From Pseudonocardiales bacterium (GTDB taxonomy: Bacteria > Actinomycetota > Actinomycetes > Mycobacteriales > Jatrophihabitantaceae): DNA of 52,677 nucleotides. How positions within the stretch are numbered: position 1 is the stretch's first letter; each line of letters starts with the position of its first letter. The position numbers and the translations under genes are program-made. Of this stretch, positions 33,017-42,422 are shown one piece after another. The notes under the pieces are model-generated. The model did not search any database. It was not told the origin of the DNA and saw nothing but the letters and a program-made list of their open reading frames with translations. Location: positions 397 through 53,073 of the forward strand of contig QHCC01000041.1 of NCBI GenBank assembly GCA_003243915.1, written 5' to 3'.

Positions 33017-33916
33017 TCAGCACGTCTTGTTCAGGTGGCTTGCGTGTCGAACAAAGGCTGTGGTGTTGGCGTTGCGCACCGCTGTCCGCCAGACGACTGC
33101 GTATTCGAATGGTGGCAGGTCGGCGCACGGTAGGCAGGTGAGTCCGGGTCTTGTGTAGTAGGCGGCGGATTGTGCCCCTACGACCGCGACGCCCCGCCCG
33201 GCGGCGACGAAGGTGAGCAGCTCCTGGAAGCCGCTGACGTCCGGTTTCTTCGCTGGCAGTGTCGGATCACCGGTGGCTGGTTGGCGGTCTCCGGCTGCGT
33301 GATGCTGGGTCCAGTACGGCGGTAGGTGCCGCACACCCAATATCGTCTCGCCCCGAAGATCCTCCGGCGACACCGTGGTGCGACGGGTCAGGCGGTGGCC
33401 GGACGCAACCGCGATGACCGCCGGCTCGGTCATCAGAACAGGTCCCACCGTCAGGTCATCTTCACGGACGGGCAGCGGCAGTATGCACAGATCGACCTCG
33501 GCCCGCCGTAACGGGCCGAAGAGGTCGGTGAGCGCGGTCTCGGTGATGGAAACCTCGTACCCTGGATGGGACCTCTCGAACGAGTCGATGAGCCCTAAGA
33601 GTTGGTGGCCGATTGCGGCGGACATGTAGCCGATTCGCAGCCGCGCCGCGATCTTGCGTCCTGCGTCGACTGCGCGTGTGACGGCGTCCTGGATCTGCTC
33701 GTGCGCCAACTGCAGCTCGTCAACTAGCCGTCTTCCAGCATCGGTGAGCTCGACGTGGCGCGTCGTGCGGGTGAACAGCGTTGTTCCGAGGCGACGTTCC
33801 ACCCTCCTGACGATCTGGCTGACCGCGGCCGTGGAGATGTGCAACCGTTGCGCAGTGCGGGTGAAATGCAACTCTTCGGACAGCGTCAGCAACACCTCGA
33901 TTTCGTTCCGCTCCAT
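33017..33916 (-). CDS. LysR-family transcriptional regulator (299 aa)
   Basis: The N-terminal winged helix (ERNEIEVLLTLSEELHFTRTAQRLHISTAAVSQIVRRVERRLG) is followed by a periplasmic-binding-like effector domain (LRIGYMSAAIGHQLLGLI onward, MTEPAVIAVASGHRL). ATG 33916 has GAGGA just upstream and matches the family N-terminus; ATG 33943 is also in frame. It is divergent from the flavin-barrel gene, the standard arrangement for LysR control of its neighbour. Confidence 0.93.
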   Translation of the reverse strand: MERNEIEVLLTLSEELHFTRTAQRLHISTAAVSQIVRRVERRLGTTLFTRTTRHVELTDAGRRLVDELQLAHEQIQDAVTRAVDAGRKIAARLRIGYMSAAIGHQLLGLIDSFERSHPGYEVSITETALTDLFGPLRRAEVDLCILPLPVREDDLTVGPVLMTEPAVIAVASGHRLTRRTTVSPEDLRGETILGVRHLPPYWTQHHAAGDRQPATGDPTLPAKKPDVSGFQELLTFVAAGRGVAVVGAQSAAYYTRPGLTCLPCADLPPFEYAVVWRTAVRNANTTAFVRHASHLNKTC

Positions 33917-33935
33917 CACGTCCTCTTCCGAAACT

Positions 33936-33956
33936 TTGTTCAACCCAGGTTAACAA
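33936..33956. promoter_or_regulatory. LysR-type dyad between divergent genes
   Basis: TTGTTCAACC and GGTTAACAA are arms around CA, pairing fully except for one unpaired base. It lies 20 bp upstream of the lysR start and contains a T-N11-A type core, as expected for a LysR site controlling both genes. Confidence 0.5.
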
Positions 33957-34040
33957 TCGTTGTCGAGGCGGCCCTTGATGACGATCCTTAAGCTGCCGCA
34001 GGATAGGAGCGATCACCCGCATACACGGAAGAAGCAGGCA

Positions 34041-34574
34041 ATGACCAGAGCAGGACCACATCCGGGGATTGGCCCTCAAGAGCCTGCGATCGACCTATGG
34101 GAGACAGTCGCGCCCGTCCTGGCCGATAACTTGTACCTCGTCCTCGGCACGGTCGACGCCGCCGGAAAACCCTGGGTGTCACCGGTGTTCTTCGCCGCCC
34201 GCGACGAGACTCTCTTGTACTGGGTGTCCTCGCCGGCGAGTCGACACTCCCGCAACATCGACGTGCAGCCCACCGTCGCCATCACCGTGTTCGACTCCCG
34301 CGCCGCCATCGGAGCAGGCGAAGCGGTCTACATGACTGCGACTGCGACTGCGTCTGGCGTAACGGCAGGCGCGGTCGGCCTCGACACGCTCAACGCGCGG
34401 TTGCCCGCGGGCCGGCAGCTGAGCAGCGACGACCTGGTCCCGGGTGGACCGCTCGCCGTGTACGAGGCCGCGGTCGATGACCACTACGTCCTCGTCCGCG
34501 GAGGCGACCCTCGTTTCGACAACGACGTCGACACTTCCTACCGAGTCACCCCGACATCAGGGCACAAGAATTGA
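34041..34574 (+). CDS. Pyridoxamine 5'-phosphate oxidase-like split-barrel protein (177 aa)
   Basis: An FMN- or F420-binding split beta barrel of the PNPOx superfamily: NLYLVLGTVDAAGKPWVSPVFFAARDETLLYWVSSP, then SRHSRNIDVQPTVAITVFDS. Substrate is unknown; true PNPOx pyridoxal motifs are not evident. ATG 34041 is chosen for the downstream match to the family; ATGs further up add a low-quality N-terminus. Likely regulated by the divergent LysR protein. Confidence 0.85.
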   Translation: MTRAGPHPGIGPQEPAIDLWETVAPVLADNLYLVLGTVDAAGKPWVSPVFFAARDETLLYWVSSPASRHSRNIDVQPTVAITVFDSRAAIGAGEAVYMTATATASGVTAGAVGLDTLNARLPAGRQLSSDDLVPGGPLAVYEAAVDDHYVLVRGGDPRFDNDVDTSYRVTPTSGHKN

Positions 34575-34853
34575 GACGGCTTGACCAGTCACGGGGCGCT
34601 CTCTCGCCGACCGTCTCGTGTCACTCGGGGCCTGTGCCCCCGGCCGGCGCCGACGCTCTTGAGAACGCCACTCCCCAGAACACCCGGTACCGGGCCATGC
34701 CCGTTACGTCGCCGATCTCGGATCGGCCGTTGCGCAGGCAAACTGCGCCGCCGGGGATCAGTTGATCCGGTCGGTGCGCGGCAGCGCCCGCCGTTCGGCT
34801 CTCAGGGTCAGCCGTACGAAAGACCAAACCACATCGAGACCAACGGAGGTCAC

Positions 34854-35435
34854 GTGTCTGTATCAGTGTTGGACATGTCCATGTCGATCGACGGGTTCAT
34901 TACCGGCGCGGACGATGGCCCGGGCAACGGGCTCGGGACTGGCGGCAACCGGCTGCACGAGTGGCTCGGCGAGGCCGTCTCGGAGCCGCCGTACTTCGAC
35001 CCGCCAGGGCCGAGCGGGCAGGTGTTCGCCGAGCTGATGGCTACGGGTGCGGTCGTCGTCGGCCGTAAGACCTTCGATTACGCCGGTCACTGGCGCGGCG
35101 ACCACCACGGTGTGCCGATCTTCGTGCCCACGCGCGGCATGGCGCCGGACCCGCCGAGCGACTGGGTCCACTACGTGCCCGACGCCGCAACCGCGATGCG
35201 CGAGGCGAAGGCGGCCGCCGGCGACCAGGACGTGATGGTGCACGGTGGCGACCTCGCGCAGTCGCTGCTGCGCGAGGGCCTGCTCGACGAGTTGGAGATC
35301 CATCTGATCCCGGTCGTGCTCGGCACCGGGCGGCGGTTGTTCAGCGCAGACCGCGTCGAGCTCGAGCTGACGCGGGTGCTCGAGGCGCCCGGCGTCACGC
35401 ACCTGCGCTTTCGGGTGTCGCCAGAGCGCACCTGA
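34854..35435 (+). CDS. Dihydrofolate reductase-family (RibD C-terminal-like) protein (193 aa)
   Basis: A YyaP/RibD-C-type reductase domain: the start SVLDMSMSIDGFITGADDGPG, the central GAVVVGRKTFDYAG, and VMVHGGDLAQSLLREGLLDELEIHLIPVVLGTGRRLF are all hallmarks. Substrate is not known; such proteins are widespread stand-alone reductases. GTG 34854 follows GGAGGT (34845-34850) at 3-nt spacing and fits the family start. A decayed second copy follows directly. Confidence 0.9.
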   Translation: MSVSVLDMSMSIDGFITGADDGPGNGLGTGGNRLHEWLGEAVSEPPYFDPPGPSGQVFAELMATGAVVVGRKTFDYAGHWRGDHHGVPIFVPTRGMAPDPPSDWVHYVPDAATAMREAKAAAGDQDVMVHGGDLAQSLLREGLLDELEIHLIPVVLGTGRRLFSADRVELELTRVLEAPGVTHLRFRVSPERT

Positions 35436-35760
35436 CCACGGCGCCCAGCGCGATTGCCGCGCGCAAGAGCGAGCTGGCGGGGCTGGAGGAGAACGAGATG
35501 GGAAATTCCACCACGTTGTCCGGAGTCCTCGAGTGGAATGCGATCCTGCTCGAGGCAGCCCTCGAGGACTCGATCCCCAAGCTGAAGGACGCGGTCGGCC
35601 GTGACCTGTTCATGCACGGAAGCGGCGAGTTCGCGTATGCCCTCGCCGAGAAGGGCTGATCGACGATTACGAGGTCTACGTGAATCCGCTCGTCTGGGGC
35701 CAAGGAAACGTCCATGTGCTCGGTGACCGGGGACTGTGCGGATGGCGCTGCATGACGTGA
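35435..35760 (+). pseudogene. Decayed C-terminal fragment of a second DHFR-family gene
   Basis: Two frames together read a DHFR-family C-terminus: STTLSGVLEWNAILLEA, then KLKDAVGRDLFMHGSGEF ending EKG, and in the next frame LIDDYEVYVNPLVWGQGNVHVL. They join if one G is added at 35653-35655. The N-terminal half is missing. The sequence is only distantly similar to the intact neighbour, so this is a remnant of a separate paralogue rather than a recent duplication. Confidence 0.75.
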
Positions 35761-35867
35761 GGCGGTTTGACTCCGGGGTCGTTGTGCTCACCTACTCCCG
35801 TGATCTTGACCGCGATCTCGGGCTCTGGGCTGGTCTTGGTGGCCTGTTCGACAAGGAAGGTTTCCCT

Positions 35868-36701
35868 ATGTCCGCAGTCTGGTTCGTGACGGGAAGTTCG
35901 CGCGGTCTCGGTCGCGCAATCGTCGACGTTGCGCTCGACGCGGGTGATCGCGTGGCGGCGACGGCACGTAACCCCGAGCAGCTGCAGGATCTCGTCGCCA
36001 GATTCGGCGACGCGGTACTTCCGTTGCGGCTCGATGTGACCGACTACGACGAGGCTGTGCGCGCGGTTGCTCACGCCGTGGCGAAGTTCGGTCGCATCGA
36101 TGTCGTCGTGAACAACGCCGGCTACAGCGACCTGGGCGCATTCGAGGACACGACGCTCGAGTCGTTCCGGAGGCAGGTCGATACGGACTTTTACGGTGTC
36201 GTGAACGTTTCGAAGGCGGTCGTGTCGGTCCTGCGCGAGCAGGGTAGTGGTCACCTCTTCCAGGTCTCCTCGCTCAGTGCCCGCGTGAGCGGGCCCGGCC
36301 TGACGGCGTACCAGGCGGCGAAGTGCGCCGTCTCCGGCTTCTCCATCGGTCTTGCCGCTGAGATCGCTCCGTTCGGAGTGCAGGTCACCGTAATCGAGCC
36401 GGGCGGCATGCGCACCGACTGGGCTGGCTCGTCGATGACGATCCCGCCGCCCAGCGCCCCGTACCAGCCGATGATCGCAAAGTTCGCCGAGCAACTGCGC
36501 GCCATGTCGGGTCACGAGTCGACGAACACGCGTCGTGTCGCCCGGCTGGTGCATGATCTCGCCCGCCGAGTAGATGCACCGGTACGCCTGCTGCTCGGCG
36601 CCGACGCCGTGCCGATGGCGCAGCAGGCGGCACAGCAGCTCGCCGCCAGCGACGAGGCCTGGCGAGAAGTCAGTCTGAGCGTGTCCGACGAACGCCCCTG
36701 A
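35868..36701 (+). CDS. Short-chain dehydrogenase/reductase (277 aa)
   Basis: A classical SDR with TGSSRGLG (NAD(P) loop), DVTD, NNAG, catalytic Ser in QVSSLSARVS and YQAAK (Tyr/Lys), then EPGGMRTDW. The SSRG loop and the 277-residue length suggest an extended-tail classical SDR with NADP preference. AAGGAAGG (35853-35860) supports ATG 35868; an upstream in-frame ATG would add 44 unrelated residues. Substrate unknown; no operon partner. Confidence 0.92.
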   Translation: MSAVWFVTGSSRGLGRAIVDVALDAGDRVAATARNPEQLQDLVARFGDAVLPLRLDVTDYDEAVRAVAHAVAKFGRIDVVVNNAGYSDLGAFEDTTLESFRRQVDTDFYGVVNVSKAVVSVLREQGSGHLFQVSSLSARVSGPGLTAYQAAKCAVSGFSIGLAAEIAPFGVQVTVIEPGGMRTDWAGSSMTIPPPSAPYQPMIAKFAEQLRAMSGHESTNTRRVARLVHDLARRVDAPVRLLLGADAVPMAQQAAQQLAASDEAWREVSLSVSDERP

Positions 36702-37179
36702 CCGCCGATGAGGTGAAGAACCTCGCATCCGGCACCACTCCCTAACATCGTGGCCGCGGCCATCCGGATCAGATCAGGCCGACGTCCCTCGGGACGAGTC
36801 GCCGTGATCGCCGGCGAAGCGGCCGCGTGTGAGCGGCGGCCAGGGCGGCGTCGGCGGGATGTCGAGCAGGTGCTAGATCCGCCCGGCAATAGTCGCGGCG
36901 GCGTCCTCCACTCCGCCGACGCCGTAGGGTCCCACCGCGAGTGATTTATCCGATGATCAAGGTCGTCCCATGTGCCGACCCATCACCACGCGGGTGCCCG
37001 CAGATGATCGCGTTACGGGACGGATTTGATCATTGGGCAGCGCCGAACAACAGCGCGATGGGCTCGACCGCGTCCGGGTTGTCGTGGCGGTGACGTTCAG
37101 GGTTGACCGCATCCTTTACGGCGGGCCTGAGACAGTGTGCCGTACAGGACGTAGTCGGTGCGGCGGGAAAGGGTTGGTG
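36702..37179. other. 478-bp gap between SDR and corA
   Basis: No gene recognised. CCGATGATCAA (36950-36960) and TTGATCATTGG (37026-37036) form an inverted repeat at 10 of 11 positions with a 65-bp spacer, possibly regulatory for corA. Several open frames on both strands lack motifs. Confidence 0.45.
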
Positions 37180-38214
37180 ATGGCCATCAACGTCTATCTG
37201 GTGTCCGAGCACGGTGTTGATGAGTGCGCCGAGGAGGATCTCCCAGGGCTGATCGAGCGAACGGACGTACTCATATGGGTAGACATCCCGGTGGACGATC
37301 CGCATCGGGCTCGCGTGCTGTCTGACGTGTTCGGCTTCCACAGAGTCGCCGTACGAAACTGCGTAGAACGCAATCACGTCTCCAAACTGCATGTGTACGA
37401 CGATCACGCGTTGACGGTCCTGCACGCGCCGCAGGTGGGCGAGCGCGGTCACGTCCACTACGTGGAGCTCGACCAGTTCCTCGGACGCAACTACCTGGTC
37501 ACCGTGCACGGCCCCCTGAACCCGACGGTGGATCCCACCGTGGCCGCGGTGGACACCGGCTCTGTGCTGGAGAGGATCCGCAGTGGGCAGCTGCGTCCAC
37601 GCTCACCATTCGACCTGTCATTCGCGATCGTCTCGGCGCTCATCCAGCGAGAGAACGACATGGTTGCCGGCCTGGCGCGCGAGTCCGGCGGCCTGGAACA
37701 ACGGGTGATGATGCGCGAGGCCAAAGACGACCCCGAGGGCTTCGTCGAGGACCTGTTCGAGGTTTGGTACGAACTACTCGCGATCCGGACCATCGCCGCG
37801 CACAGCAGCACGACCTATACCCGGCTGGCCAAGCTCGCCCGGTTCCTCCCGGAGCATGAGCAGGTCCGGGTCGCTGAGCTCGCAGACGGTTTCGAGGCGG
37901 TCAAGCAGGTCGCTGATGACCAGCGGGAATTCCTGCACGGCGTCATCGAGTTCTACCGAACCCGCACTGACACCCACATGACACTCGCCGCCGAGAAGAC
38001 GGCCGCAACCGCCGTGCAGCAGAACGACGACATGCGCAAGATCACCGCCTGGGTCGCGATCATCGCCGTACCCACCGCGGTCACCGGCTTCTTCGGGCAG
38101 AATGTGCCCTATCCTGGATTCAGCGACAGGATCGGCTTTATCGCATCCACGCTCATCATCATCCTCGTCGCCGCATCGTTATATCTCTACCTCCGCCACA
38201 AGCGCTGGCTCTGA
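37180..38214 (+). CDS. corA: CorA-family divalent cation transporter with GQN signature (344 aa)
   Basis: A two-helix CorA-type pentameric channel for Mg or other divalent ions. A large cytoplasmic alpha/beta and helical domain precedes two C-terminal transmembrane helices. The usual GMN signature between them is GQN (306-308, FFGQNVPYPGF), a substitution that might change ion selectivity; ZntB-type Zn carriers show GIN or similar. The terminal RHKRWL positive tail is typical. ATG 37180 is the family-like start. Confidence 0.88.
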   Translation: MAINVYLVSEHGVDECAEEDLPGLIERTDVLIWVDIPVDDPHRARVLSDVFGFHRVAVRNCVERNHVSKLHVYDDHALTVLHAPQVGERGHVHYVELDQFLGRNYLVTVHGPLNPTVDPTVAAVDTGSVLERIRSGQLRPRSPFDLSFAIVSALIQRENDMVAGLARESGGLEQRVMMREAKDDPEGFVEDLFEVWYELLAIRTIAAHSSTTYTRLAKLARFLPEHEQVRVAELADGFEAVKQVADDQREFLHGVIEFYRTRTDTHMTLAAEKTAATAVQQNDDMRKITAWVAIIAVPTAVTGFFGQNVPYPGFSDRIGFIASTLIIILVAASLYLYLRHKRWL

Positions 38215-38405
38215 GGACGCCACGTCGCCCGCCGGGACGGTGTTGACCTATACCGATGTGCACGGATCGTCGGAAGCCACGGGCCACGAGAAACAATCGA
38301 GGTGCCGGCCCCTTTTGCCCGGGGTCTTTCGACTAGATGTTCACGGCGCCCGCATCGGAGCCTCTTTCGCCACCGTCTCAACATGGGAGAAGGCGCCGGG
38401 CGGTG

Positions 38406-38426
38406 CGGAGCCGCTGCTCGGCTCCG
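38406..38426. terminator. Bidirectional hairpin between corA and the alpha-galactosidase gene
   Basis: CGGAGCCG and CGGCTCCG flank CTGCT, a perfect 8-bp stem in the gap between two convergent genes. No U-tract. Confidence 0.5.
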
Positions 38427-38478
38427 AGCCGTGGTCCGAGGCCCGACGCGACCGCTGAGAAACAGGATCGCGAAACGG

Positions 38479-40605
38479 TCACCCAGCATGGCGAGCTTTT
38501 GACCGGTCCAACACGACGACGTGCGCGTCGGCATCTCGCGCTGTAGGCAGGACAAGCCCAGTGCTGATCAGTTGGCTGGCGGCGTATCGCACGCCTGTGA
38601 ATTCATCGCGGTATTCGGCTTTCTGGTCCAGCCCTCGCAGGGGTAGCTGTTCGGGGGCGGTCGGCGGCACGGATGGGCTGTCAAGAGCGCCGCTTCGCCA
38701 GGCCAACACTACGACCTGGCGTCGGTCCTCGGCGATGTATTCAATGGCGCAGACCGGGTCGCTTGGCGTTCCCAGCAGGTGGGCTGTGCCGTAGTGGATG
38801 GTGTCGCGTATCCGCTTGTACAGCGCGACATACGCGGCGGCTTCGGCGCGTTGTGCTGGCGTCCAGGTCCGGATGTCGGCACCGATGCCGAGCACGCCGG
38901 CCATTGCCAGCAGGAAGCGGAACCTGAGCGAGCGAGGTCGGGCGTCGAACATCCCCTTGGCGTCGGTGACCCAGGAGCTCATCAGATGGGGGGCGTGCGC
39001 GTGCAGGAACCCGAATTGGATGCTCAGCCTGTCCAGCGGCGCGGTGTTGTCACTCGGCCAGAGCACGTCTACCCGCGCCACACTGGCCAGGTCGGTGCGT
39101 CCGCCGCCGCCGGCGCATCCTTCGATGCTCACCTCGGGATGTGCGCTTCGTAGCTCGTCCAGCACCCGCAGGTAATTGGTTGCGTGCGCGCCGTCGAGGT
39201 CCAGGCTCTCCGGGGGCCCGCCGCCGGGTCGTCCCCGTTCGGTCGCCGGTCGGTTTATGTCCCACTTCAGGTAGCTGATCGGGTAGTCATCGAGCAGCCG
39301 AAGAAGGGTCGAAAGAACGAACTCGTAGACGTCATCGCGGCCCAGATCGAGCAGCAGTTGGTTGCGGATGAGTGTCGCCGGTCGGCCCTCAATGTGGTAG
39401 GCCCATTCCGGGTGGTCACGGTAGAGCCTCGATCGCGGACTCATGGCCTCTGGCTCGATCCACAGGCCGAACTCCAAGCCGAGTGCGCGGACGCTGTCGA
39501 TGAACGCTGCGAAGCCGTTGGGGAACTTCCCTGGATCGGGGTGCCAGTCTCCCAGACCGCCGGTGTCGTCGTCTCGGCCCGTGAACCAGCCGTCGTCGAC
39601 CACGAACAGCTCCGCGCCCATGTCGGCGGCCAGTGCCGCCAGTTCGAGTTGGTCGCGTTCGTGGACCGCGAACCCGGTGGCCTCCCACGAGTTGTAGAGA
39701 ACTGGCCGGCGGCGGTGGAGGCGCGAACCTGCCAGCGCTCGTTCGTAGTCGTGCCAGACGCCGGCGAGTCCATCCAGCCCGGCCGGGCTGAAGGCAGCGG
39801 CCACATCGGGCGTGCGCAGCATCTGGCCAGGTGCAAGCAGTACTGCCGACTCGTGGGGTAGGCGTCCGGCCCGCACTCGCGTGAAGCCGCCTTGTTCGAT
39901 ATCGGTATCAATACGCCATGACCCCGGCCACGCCAGAGACACGCCCCACGTCGGCCGTTGGGACGGGGCGCTTGTTTCGGAGGCATCTTGGATGGCCAGC
40001 CATGGCGCGAAATCGTGACCGGGTATCCCGCGGGTGCCTCCGATCTCGAAGCGACCTGCGGGCAAGAACATCGTGGTGAGCTGAAACTCCTGAGCCCACC
40101 TTCCACGCAGGTAAACCAACCTCGCACCCGACTTGCCAGTCGGAAGACAGAATCCGGCGGAGTCGAACCGCTCCAGACGCACATCGACGTTGGCGGTGGT
40201 GGTTAGCTCGGCCCAGCGCAACACCACGTCGGTGTCCGGAACCGTGGCGTAGCACAAGACGGTGCGCAGGCCGATCAGGTCATCGAGGAAGCCAAAACGC
40301 ATCTCACCGTCGGACAGGACGGCCTGAGTCGGGTCGTAGCGCCAGTAAGACTCGCGCTCGGCCCCTACCCGACCTGCCACCAGGTCGGCGCCGCTGAAGG
40401 CGCGCATCCCGTAGGGCGCATATTCGACGGGCGCAGTGTCTGCGTCCGCGTGGTAGGACGTCGGTTGGTCACGCGCCAGGGTTGAGGGTGCGTCTTCAAT
40501 ACCGTGCACCCCCCACGCCACGTGCTCGATCCAGAGCTGATGCTCGGGCAGGGCGACGGTATAGCTGGTGCTCGCCATCTTCAGCGTGAACGTCGCCTGG
40601 CTCAC
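38479..40605 (-). CDS. GH36 alpha-galactosidase (708 aa)
   Basis: A retaining GH36 enzyme hydrolysing alpha-1,6-linked galactose in raffinose, melibiose and related sugars. The nucleophile is Asp449 in YLKWDINR and the acid/base Asp519 in LWPSDNTAPLDRL; CAGGGGRTDL between them is a family hallmark, and the substrate loop FVVDDGWFTGRDDD lies earlier. No signal peptide, so it acts on imported sugar. The GTG at 40605 overlaps the permease TGA (GTGA); the frame continues upstream but belongs to the permease. It is the last gene of the CUT1 operon. Confidence 0.94.
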   Translation of the reverse strand: MSQATFTLKMASTSYTVALPEHQLWIEHVAWGVHGIEDAPSTLARDQPTSYHADADTAPVEYAPYGMRAFSGADLVAGRVGAERESYWRYDPTQAVLSDGEMRFGFLDDLIGLRTVLCYATVPDTDVVLRWAELTTTANVDVRLERFDSAGFCLPTGKSGARLVYLRGRWAQEFQLTTMFLPAGRFEIGGTRGIPGHDFAPWLAIQDASETSAPSQRPTWGVSLAWPGSWRIDTDIEQGGFTRVRAGRLPHESAVLLAPGQMLRTPDVAAAFSPAGLDGLAGVWHDYERALAGSRLHRRRPVLYNSWEATGFAVHERDQLELAALAADMGAELFVVDDGWFTGRDDDTGGLGDWHPDPGKFPNGFAAFIDSVRALGLEFGLWIEPEAMSPRSRLYRDHPEWAYHIEGRPATLIRNQLLLDLGRDDVYEFVLSTLLRLLDDYPISYLKWDINRPATERGRPGGGPPESLDLDGAHATNYLRVLDELRSAHPEVSIEGCAGGGGRTDLASVARVDVLWPSDNTAPLDRLSIQFGFLHAHAPHLMSSWVTDAKGMFDARPRSLRFRFLLAMAGVLGIGADIRTWTPAQRAEAAAYVALYKRIRDTIHYGTAHLLGTPSDPVCAIEYIAEDRRQVVVLAWRSGALDSPSVPPTAPEQLPLRGLDQKAEYRDEFTGVRYAASQLISTGLVLPTARDADAHVVVLDRSKARHAG

Positions 40606-41510
40606 TTGACCGAACCGAGGGTCAGACCTGCCACGAAGTGCCGCTGGAACCGTAGGAAAACTGCAACGGTAGGGACAGCTGCGATTACCGACCCGGCAGC
40701 GATCATGTTCCACCTGGACACGTACTGGCCTTGCAGCGCGAGCAGGGCCGGGGTGATCGGCATGCGGTAGTCACTTCGCAGCACGGTTATCGCCCACAGC
40801 AGGTCGTTGAAGATCCAGGTGAACGATAGAGCACCCAGCGCTGCCAGCGCCGGACGGGACAACGGCAGGATTATTCGCCAGAACACCTGGATTGAGCCGG
40901 CGCCGTCGATGATCGCCGCGTCCTGAATTTCGGTGGGGATGGTGCGCATGAAGCCCTGGAGCACGAACGTGTAGAAGCCGAGGCCGAAGCCGACATGGAC
41001 AGCAATCACGGAATTCAGCGTGTCGAAGATGCCGAGTACTTCGCTGAGTTTCGCGACGGGCACCAGCAAGATCTGTGGCGGCAGAAGGTTCCCGGCCAGC
41101 ATGACGAGCAGGATCGTGCGCCGCAGCGGTATCCGGTAGCGACTCAGCGCGAACGCAGCCATGGCACTAAGTCCAAGCGTGATCGTCACCGCCGGGATGG
41201 TCACCAAGAAGCTGTTGATCATGGCGTGTTTCTCGCCGCCGGCGCTCCAAGCTTGCGAGTATCCGCCTGCGGTAAACGAGTGTGGCGCGCTTCCCAGACC
41301 GTGCGCGGCGATGTCGTTGAAACTGCGGAAGCTGGTGATGATGACCAGAGCGATCGGTAGCAGCCACAGCGCGCAGATGGTGCCGACGACGAGGTGATAC
41401 GCCACGGCACGGCCTTGCCGCGCTCGGTTCGGACGCCTGCGAAGCTGGGCACCTGTATCCCGCTTGCGCGCCCGTGTGGGTGCGAGCACCTCAGCGTCGG
41501 CCACGCTCAT
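40602..41510 (-). CDS. CUT1 sugar ABC permease, MalG type (302 aa)
   Basis: A binding-protein-dependent inner-membrane permease with six helices and the cytoplasmic EAA loop EIQDAAIIDGAGSIQVFWRIILPLSRP that docks on the ATPase. The N-terminal 30 residues are Arg-rich. It overlaps the upstream permease (ATGA) and the downstream alpha-galactosidase (GTGA). Substrate is inferred from the linked enzyme: an alpha-galactoside. Confidence 0.93.
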   Translation of the reverse strand: MSVADAEVLAPTRARKRDTGAQLRRRPNRARQGRAVAYHLVVGTICALWLLPIALVIITSFRSFNDIAAHGLGSAPHSFTAGGYSQAWSAGGEKHAMINSFLVTIPAVTITLGLSAMAAFALSRYRIPLRRTILLVMLAGNLLPPQILLVPVAKLSEVLGIFDTLNSVIAVHVGFGLGFYTFVLQGFMRTIPTEIQDAAIIDGAGSIQVFWRIILPLSRPALAALGALSFTWIFNDLLWAITVLRSDYRMPITPALLALQGQYVSRWNMIAAGSVIAAVPTVAVFLRFQRHFVAGLTLGSVK

Positions 41511-42421
41511 GACTCACTCTCCCGGAAGGCACGCACCAAGTAGGTGATGATAACGCTGAGGGCGAGCAGGAAGATCACCACCGCCACCGCGGAGCCGTAA
41601 CCCAACCGCAGTGACTGGAACGCTTCGGAGAACATGTAGGTGCTGAGCAGCTCAGAGGAGTGGTAGGGGCCGCCCTTGGTGAGCGACCAGACCACATCGA
41701 AAGAACGCAGTGAATCGATCACGATTACCGACAGCACCACGGAGTTGACGCTGCGTAGTTGTGGCAGCGTGATCTGAGTGAACTGCTGCCACCGGTTCGC
41801 TCCGTCGACCCTCGCGGCCTCGTAGAGCACCGGGTCGATCCCCTTGAGGCCGGCCAGAAAGAGCACCATTACGTATCCGATCTGCCGCCAGAGTGCGGGC
41901 ACGATCAGTGCATAAAGGGCGGTGTGGGAGTCAGCCAGCCAGTAGTGCTGCCAGCTGGTCAATCCGACGGCACCGAGGAGCTTGTTGATCAAGCCGTCGG
42001 GCTGGTACATGGCCTGCCAGATGAGTGACGTCGCGACGAGGGAGAACACGACCGGAGTGAACAGCGCCGCCCGGTATATACCGATCCCGCGCCGCTCGCG
42101 TTGCAGCAGCAAGGCCATCCCCAGCCCGCCCACCACGGAGAGCCCGCCGAAGAGCACCAGCCAGATGACGGTGTGCCAGAGCGCGCTTCGAAAGATCGGA
42201 TCGCTGGCCATCGCCCGGTAGTTGGCGAGGCCAACATTGTGGGGAGGTGAGATGCCGTCCCATCTAGTGAAAGACAGGTATACGCCTTGGATGGCCGGCC
42301 AGAAGACCCAGAACGCCTCAACCGCAAGTGGGACGAGCACGAAAGCAAGCAGCAGTGGTGACACCCGCCGACTTGCCGCTTGGCGTGCTTTGGGGGGCGG
42401 GGACGCGGTGAGCGTCACCAC
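41507..42421 (-). CDS. CUT1 sugar ABC permease, MalF type (304 aa)
   Basis: The partner permease, with six predicted helices and an EAA loop (LYEAARVDGANRWQQFTQITLPQL). GTG start lies one base after the binding-protein stop. The family-typical insertion in MalF is absent, as usual for actinobacterial CUT1 systems. Confidence 0.93.
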   Translation of the reverse strand: MVTLTASPPPKARQAASRRVSPLLLAFVLVPLAVEAFWVFWPAIQGVYLSFTRWDGISPPHNVGLANYRAMASDPIFRSALWHTVIWLVLFGGLSVVGGLGMALLLQRERRGIGIYRAALFTPVVFSLVATSLIWQAMYQPDGLINKLLGAVGLTSWQHYWLADSHTALYALIVPALWRQIGYVMVLFLAGLKGIDPVLYEAARVDGANRWQQFTQITLPQLRSVNSVVLSVIVIDSLRSFDVVWSLTKGGPYHSSELLSTYMFSEAFQSLRLGYGSAVAVVIFLLALSVIITYLVRAFRESES

Positions 42422-42422
42422 G

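Noticed and set aside
36512-36889. 125-codon minus-strand frame in the gap after the SDR
   Set aside because: Ser/Arg/Pro-rich, partly opposite the SDR gene, and without motifs.
37033-37179. N-terminal extension of CorA
   Set aside because: In-frame but without family similarity; ATG 37180 gives the normal start.
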